A stretch of DNA of 64,000 bases. Source: Thermobispora bispora DSM 43833 (lineage in GTDB: Bacteria > Actinomycetota > Actinomycetes > Streptosporangiales > Streptosporangiaceae). The translations under genes and the position numbers were made by a program. Every line of letters begins with the position of its first letter. Position 1 is the first letter of the stretch. Of this stretch, positions 62,081 to 64,000 are shown piece by piece. Location: NCBI RefSeq assembly GCF_000092645.1, contig NC_014165.1, forward strand, positions 1,922,001-1,986,000, in the 5' to 3' direction. Under the pieces are notes generated by a model. It was not told where the DNA came from and made no database searches. It saw only the letters and a program-made list of their open reading frames with translations.

Positions 62081-63790
62081 TCACCCTCCGGTGGGCCGGG
62101 CCGCCCCGGCCCTGCCGCTCCGGGTCTCGGTGACGCGGCCGTCCTCGAGGACCACGACCTGGTCGGCGAGGTGGAGGGTCGCCGGGCGGTGGGTGATCCA
62201 GACGGTGGTGCAACCGGCCAGCTCCGGGCGGAGCCGGTCGAGGAGGCGGGCCTCCGTCGCGGCGTCGAGCTGGCCGGTGACCTCGTCGCAGATCAGCAGG
62301 GCGGGGCGCCGCAGCAGCGCCTGGGCGAGGGCGAGGCGCTGCAGCTGGCCGCCGGACAGGTTGGCGCCGCGCTCGGTGAGGCGGGTGTGCAGCCCGTCGG
62401 GGAGCGCCCGGACGGTGTCGCCGAGCTCGACGGCGTCGATGACGTGCCACAGCTCGGCCTCGCCCGCGTCGGGCCGGGCGAGCCGGAGGTTCTCGGCGAT
62501 GGTGCCCGAGAAGAAGAACGGCCGCTGGTCGACGAGCGCCACCCGGCGCCGCAGCTCGTCCTCGGGCAGGTCGCGCAGGTCGGCGCCGTCCACGGTGATC
62601 GTGCCGGCCGTGGGGGAGAGGCAGCGGGCGAGCAGGTAGCCCAGCGTGGACTTGCCGCTGCCGGTCGCCCCGAGGATCGCCGTCGTGGAACCCGCGGGGA
62701 GGTCGAGGTCGATGCCGTCGAGCACCGGCACGGCATGGCCGCCCGGGCCCGGGTACGCGAAGCGGACCCCGCGCAGCCGCACCTCCGCGCCCGCCGGGTT
62801 CCGCGGCGGGGCGGCCGGGCACGGGTGCTCCGGCTCCGGTGCGGGCGCGGCGTCGACGATGGCGAAGAACCGCCGCGCGGCCGCCAACGTGGTGCCGAAC
62901 TCGCTCGCGAACGCCTCCACCGCGGTGAGCGCGGGCTCCAGGGCGACGGCGATCGCGATCGCGACCCACCAGGCCTGCTGGTCGATCCGCCTGTCCCGCC
63001 ACAGGTGCGCCCCGGCGAGCGCCACGGCGCAGGCGGTCAGCGCGAGCACGGCCAGGTTGGCCGCGCGGCGGGCCGCGGTGCGCGCGGCCAGCGTGCGGGT
63101 GCACGAGCCCGCCTCGGCGTCGAGCTCGCCGAGGCGCCGCCGCCGGCGGTCGAGGGCGCGCAGCTGGATCAGCTCCCGCAGCCCGCCGATGGTGTCGGTG
63201 ATGTGCGCGGCGATCTGCCCGCGGACGTGCTGCCGCCGCCCCGCCACCTCCCGGAGCCGCCCGCGCCACAGCGCCGGTACGGCGAGGCCGGAGAGGGCGG
63301 CCCCGGCGAGCAGGATCGCCGCGAGCGCCGGATGGGCGGCCACCGCCAGGTACCCGGCCGCGCCGAGGGAGACCACCGCGGCGGCGATCGCCGGGGCGAC
63401 CGTGTGCGCGTAGAACACCTCGATCCGGTTGACGTCCTGGGTGGCCCGGGCGGTGAGGTCGCCGGAGCGGTGCCGGTGGAGCACGCCCGGCGGCTGCCGG
63501 GCGATTGCGTCGAAGAAGACGGTCCGCAGCCGGGCCAGCACGGTGAAGGCCACCCAGTGCCCGAGGTACTGCTCGCCGTAGCGCGCCGCGCCCTTCGCCG
63601 TGGCGAGCAGCAGGATGAGCCCGAGGACGGCCGCGGCGTCCGGCGCGTTCCCGCCGCGGGCCTGCGCGACCGCGTGCACGGCGAACGCGAGCAGGCCGAT
63701 CCCCAGGCCGAGGTGGACGACGCGCAGCGCGGTGGAGGCGGCGAGCGGGACCGCGAACGGCCGGGCGAACGCGGCGAGCCGGCGGATCAT
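62081..63790 (-). CDS. ABC exporter, permease-ATPase fusion, CydC-like
   Basis: 569 aa. An N-terminal exporter membrane domain (six hydrophobic segments, about 1-300) includes HRHRSGDLTARATQDVNRIEVFYAHTVAP, the loop form seen in CydC-type thiol exporters. The ATPase (about 345-560) has Walker A GATGSGKST, signature NLSGGQLQRLALAQALL, Walker B ALLICDEVTGQLDA and H-loop ITHR. The ATG overlaps its upstream partner by 4 nt, so they form a heterodimer. Cysteine or low-molecular-weight thiol export for cytochrome bd assembly is the best guess; no cydAB is in the window, so a lipid or drug exporter cannot be excluded. Confidence 0.8.
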   Translation of the reverse strand: MIRRLAAFARPFAVPLAASTALRVVHLGLGIGLLAFAVHAVAQARGGNAPDAAAVLGLILLLATAKGAARYGEQYLGHWVAFTVLARLRTVFFDAIARQPPGVLHRHRSGDLTARATQDVNRIEVFYAHTVAPAIAAAVVSLGAAGYLAVAAHPALAAILLAGAALSGLAVPALWRGRLREVAGRRQHVRGQIAAHITDTIGGLRELIQLRALDRRRRRLGELDAEAGSCTRTLAARTAARRAANLAVLALTACAVALAGAHLWRDRRIDQQAWWVAIAIAVALEPALTAVEAFASEFGTTLAAARRFFAIVDAAPAPEPEHPCPAAPPRNPAGAEVRLRGVRFAYPGPGGHAVPVLDGIDLDLPAGSTTAILGATGSGKSTLGYLLARCLSPTAGTITVDGADLRDLPEDELRRRVALVDQRPFFFSGTIAENLRLARPDAGEAELWHVIDAVELGDTVRALPDGLHTRLTERGANLSGGQLQRLALAQALLRRPALLICDEVTGQLDAATEARLLDRLRPELAGCTTVWITHRPATLHLADQVVVLEDGRVTETRSGRAGAARPTGG

Positions 63791-64000
63791 CGCGCCACCT
63801 CCCGTGCCGCGGCGAGCTCGACCACCCGGTCGGCGACCTCCATCACCGCCGCGGAGTGCGTGGCCACGAGGATGGTCCGCGTGCCGCGCAGCCGCCGCAG
63901 CGTGTCGATGATGAGCCGCTCGGAACGGCCGTCGATGTGGCCGGTCGGCTCGTCGAGCAGCAGCACGTCGGCGTCGGTGAGCAGCGCGCGGGCGAGCGCC
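63787..64000 (-). CDS. ABC exporter ATPase domain, CydD-like (3' part only)
   Basis: Last 70 codons of the partner subunit; the rest lies beyond the window. Visible are the end of the signature helix (ALARALLTDADVLLLDEPTGHIDG with Walker B and D-loop), RTILVATHSAAV with the H-loop His, and the C-terminus AAAREVAR. The DEPTGHID site is canonical, whereas the CydC-like subunit has DEVTGQLD. The stop overlaps the CydC-like ATG by 4 nt. Confidence 0.85.
   Translation of the reverse strand, partial: ALARALLTDADVLLLDEPTGHIDGRSERLIIDTLRRLRGTRTILVATHSAAVMEVADRVVELAAAREVAR

Overview
The window is very GC-rich, with strong GC bias at third codon positions and frequent GTG starts. It is a piece of an actinobacterial chromosome. 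Gene content (mycobacterial-type pgsA-like/garA/MerR/DUF151/MerR/gcvP synteny, fused TrpE-TrpG, SPW-repeat protein, DUF5999, HrdB-like sigma factor, mreBC-pbp2-rodA) points to a filamentous actinomycete. A Streptosporangiales or Thermobispora-like source is my guess; nothing in the sequence proves the genus.

Layout. 1-7.2 kb: a peptidoglycan-recycling cluster with a Dpp/Opp-type ABC importer (first permease cut by the window edge), a double GNAT protein, the exo-muramidase NamZ (opposite strand), the MurNAc-6-P etherase MurQ and a serine hydrolase resembling AmiE. 7.2-12.5 kb: a lower-GC accessory island. It holds a DUF1023-type alpha/beta hydrolase with an N-terminal helical domain, a small lipoprotein gene, and a decaying tandem array of the same pair (hydrolase fragment, second lipoprotein, broken third lipoprotein), interleaved with an intact and a truncated MTH1187-family gene. 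12.6-21.5 kb: mostly single genes (endonuclease V, glutathionyl-hydroquinone reductase-like, SPW protein, a 41-aa hydrophobic peptide, ROK kinase, hemerythrin, an unrecognised ferritin-like protein, metallo-beta-lactamase-fold hydrolase, zinc-ribbon protein). 21.7-27.8 kb: hutU, tex, two small membrane proteins, TetR regulator. 27.8-33.1 kb: the cell-elongation operon mreB-mreC-pbp2-rodA, without mreD. 33.2-35.7 kb: trp leader peptide, attenuator and fused trpE(G). 35.8-37.9 kb: thyX and a flavohemoglobin-like protein. 38.4-47.4 kb: phosphatidyltransferase, mannose-1-P guanylyltransferase/phosphomannomutase-like fusion, GarA-like FHA protein, MerR, DUF151, second MerR, tandem glycine riboswitch and gcvP. 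47.8-53.4 kb: small proteins of mostly unknown function, a TetR regulator and a sigma-70 factor. 53.3-57.2 kb: menaquinone genes menE, menB, menD. 57.3-61.7 kb: DedA protein, then a GntR regulator divergent from a sugar-type ABC importer. 62.1-64.0 kb: a CydC-like ABC exporter and the end of its partner.

Regulation can be read directly in several places. The trpE(G) gene is preceded by a 14-codon leader with three consecutive Trp codons and competing hairpins. The gcvP gene is preceded by a two-aptamer glycine riboswitch. Inverted-repeat operators lie beside the TetR and GntR genes. Many genes appear to be transcribed from a TANNNT -10 box 6-8 nt before the start codon, suggesting leaderless mRNAs. 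Several perfect long-stem hairpins without T-tracts mark operon ends, as is usual in actinobacteria.

The two points most worth a second look are the complete trp attenuator and the decaying hydrolase/lipoprotein array, whose organisation resembles an effector-immunity locus. That last idea is inference only.
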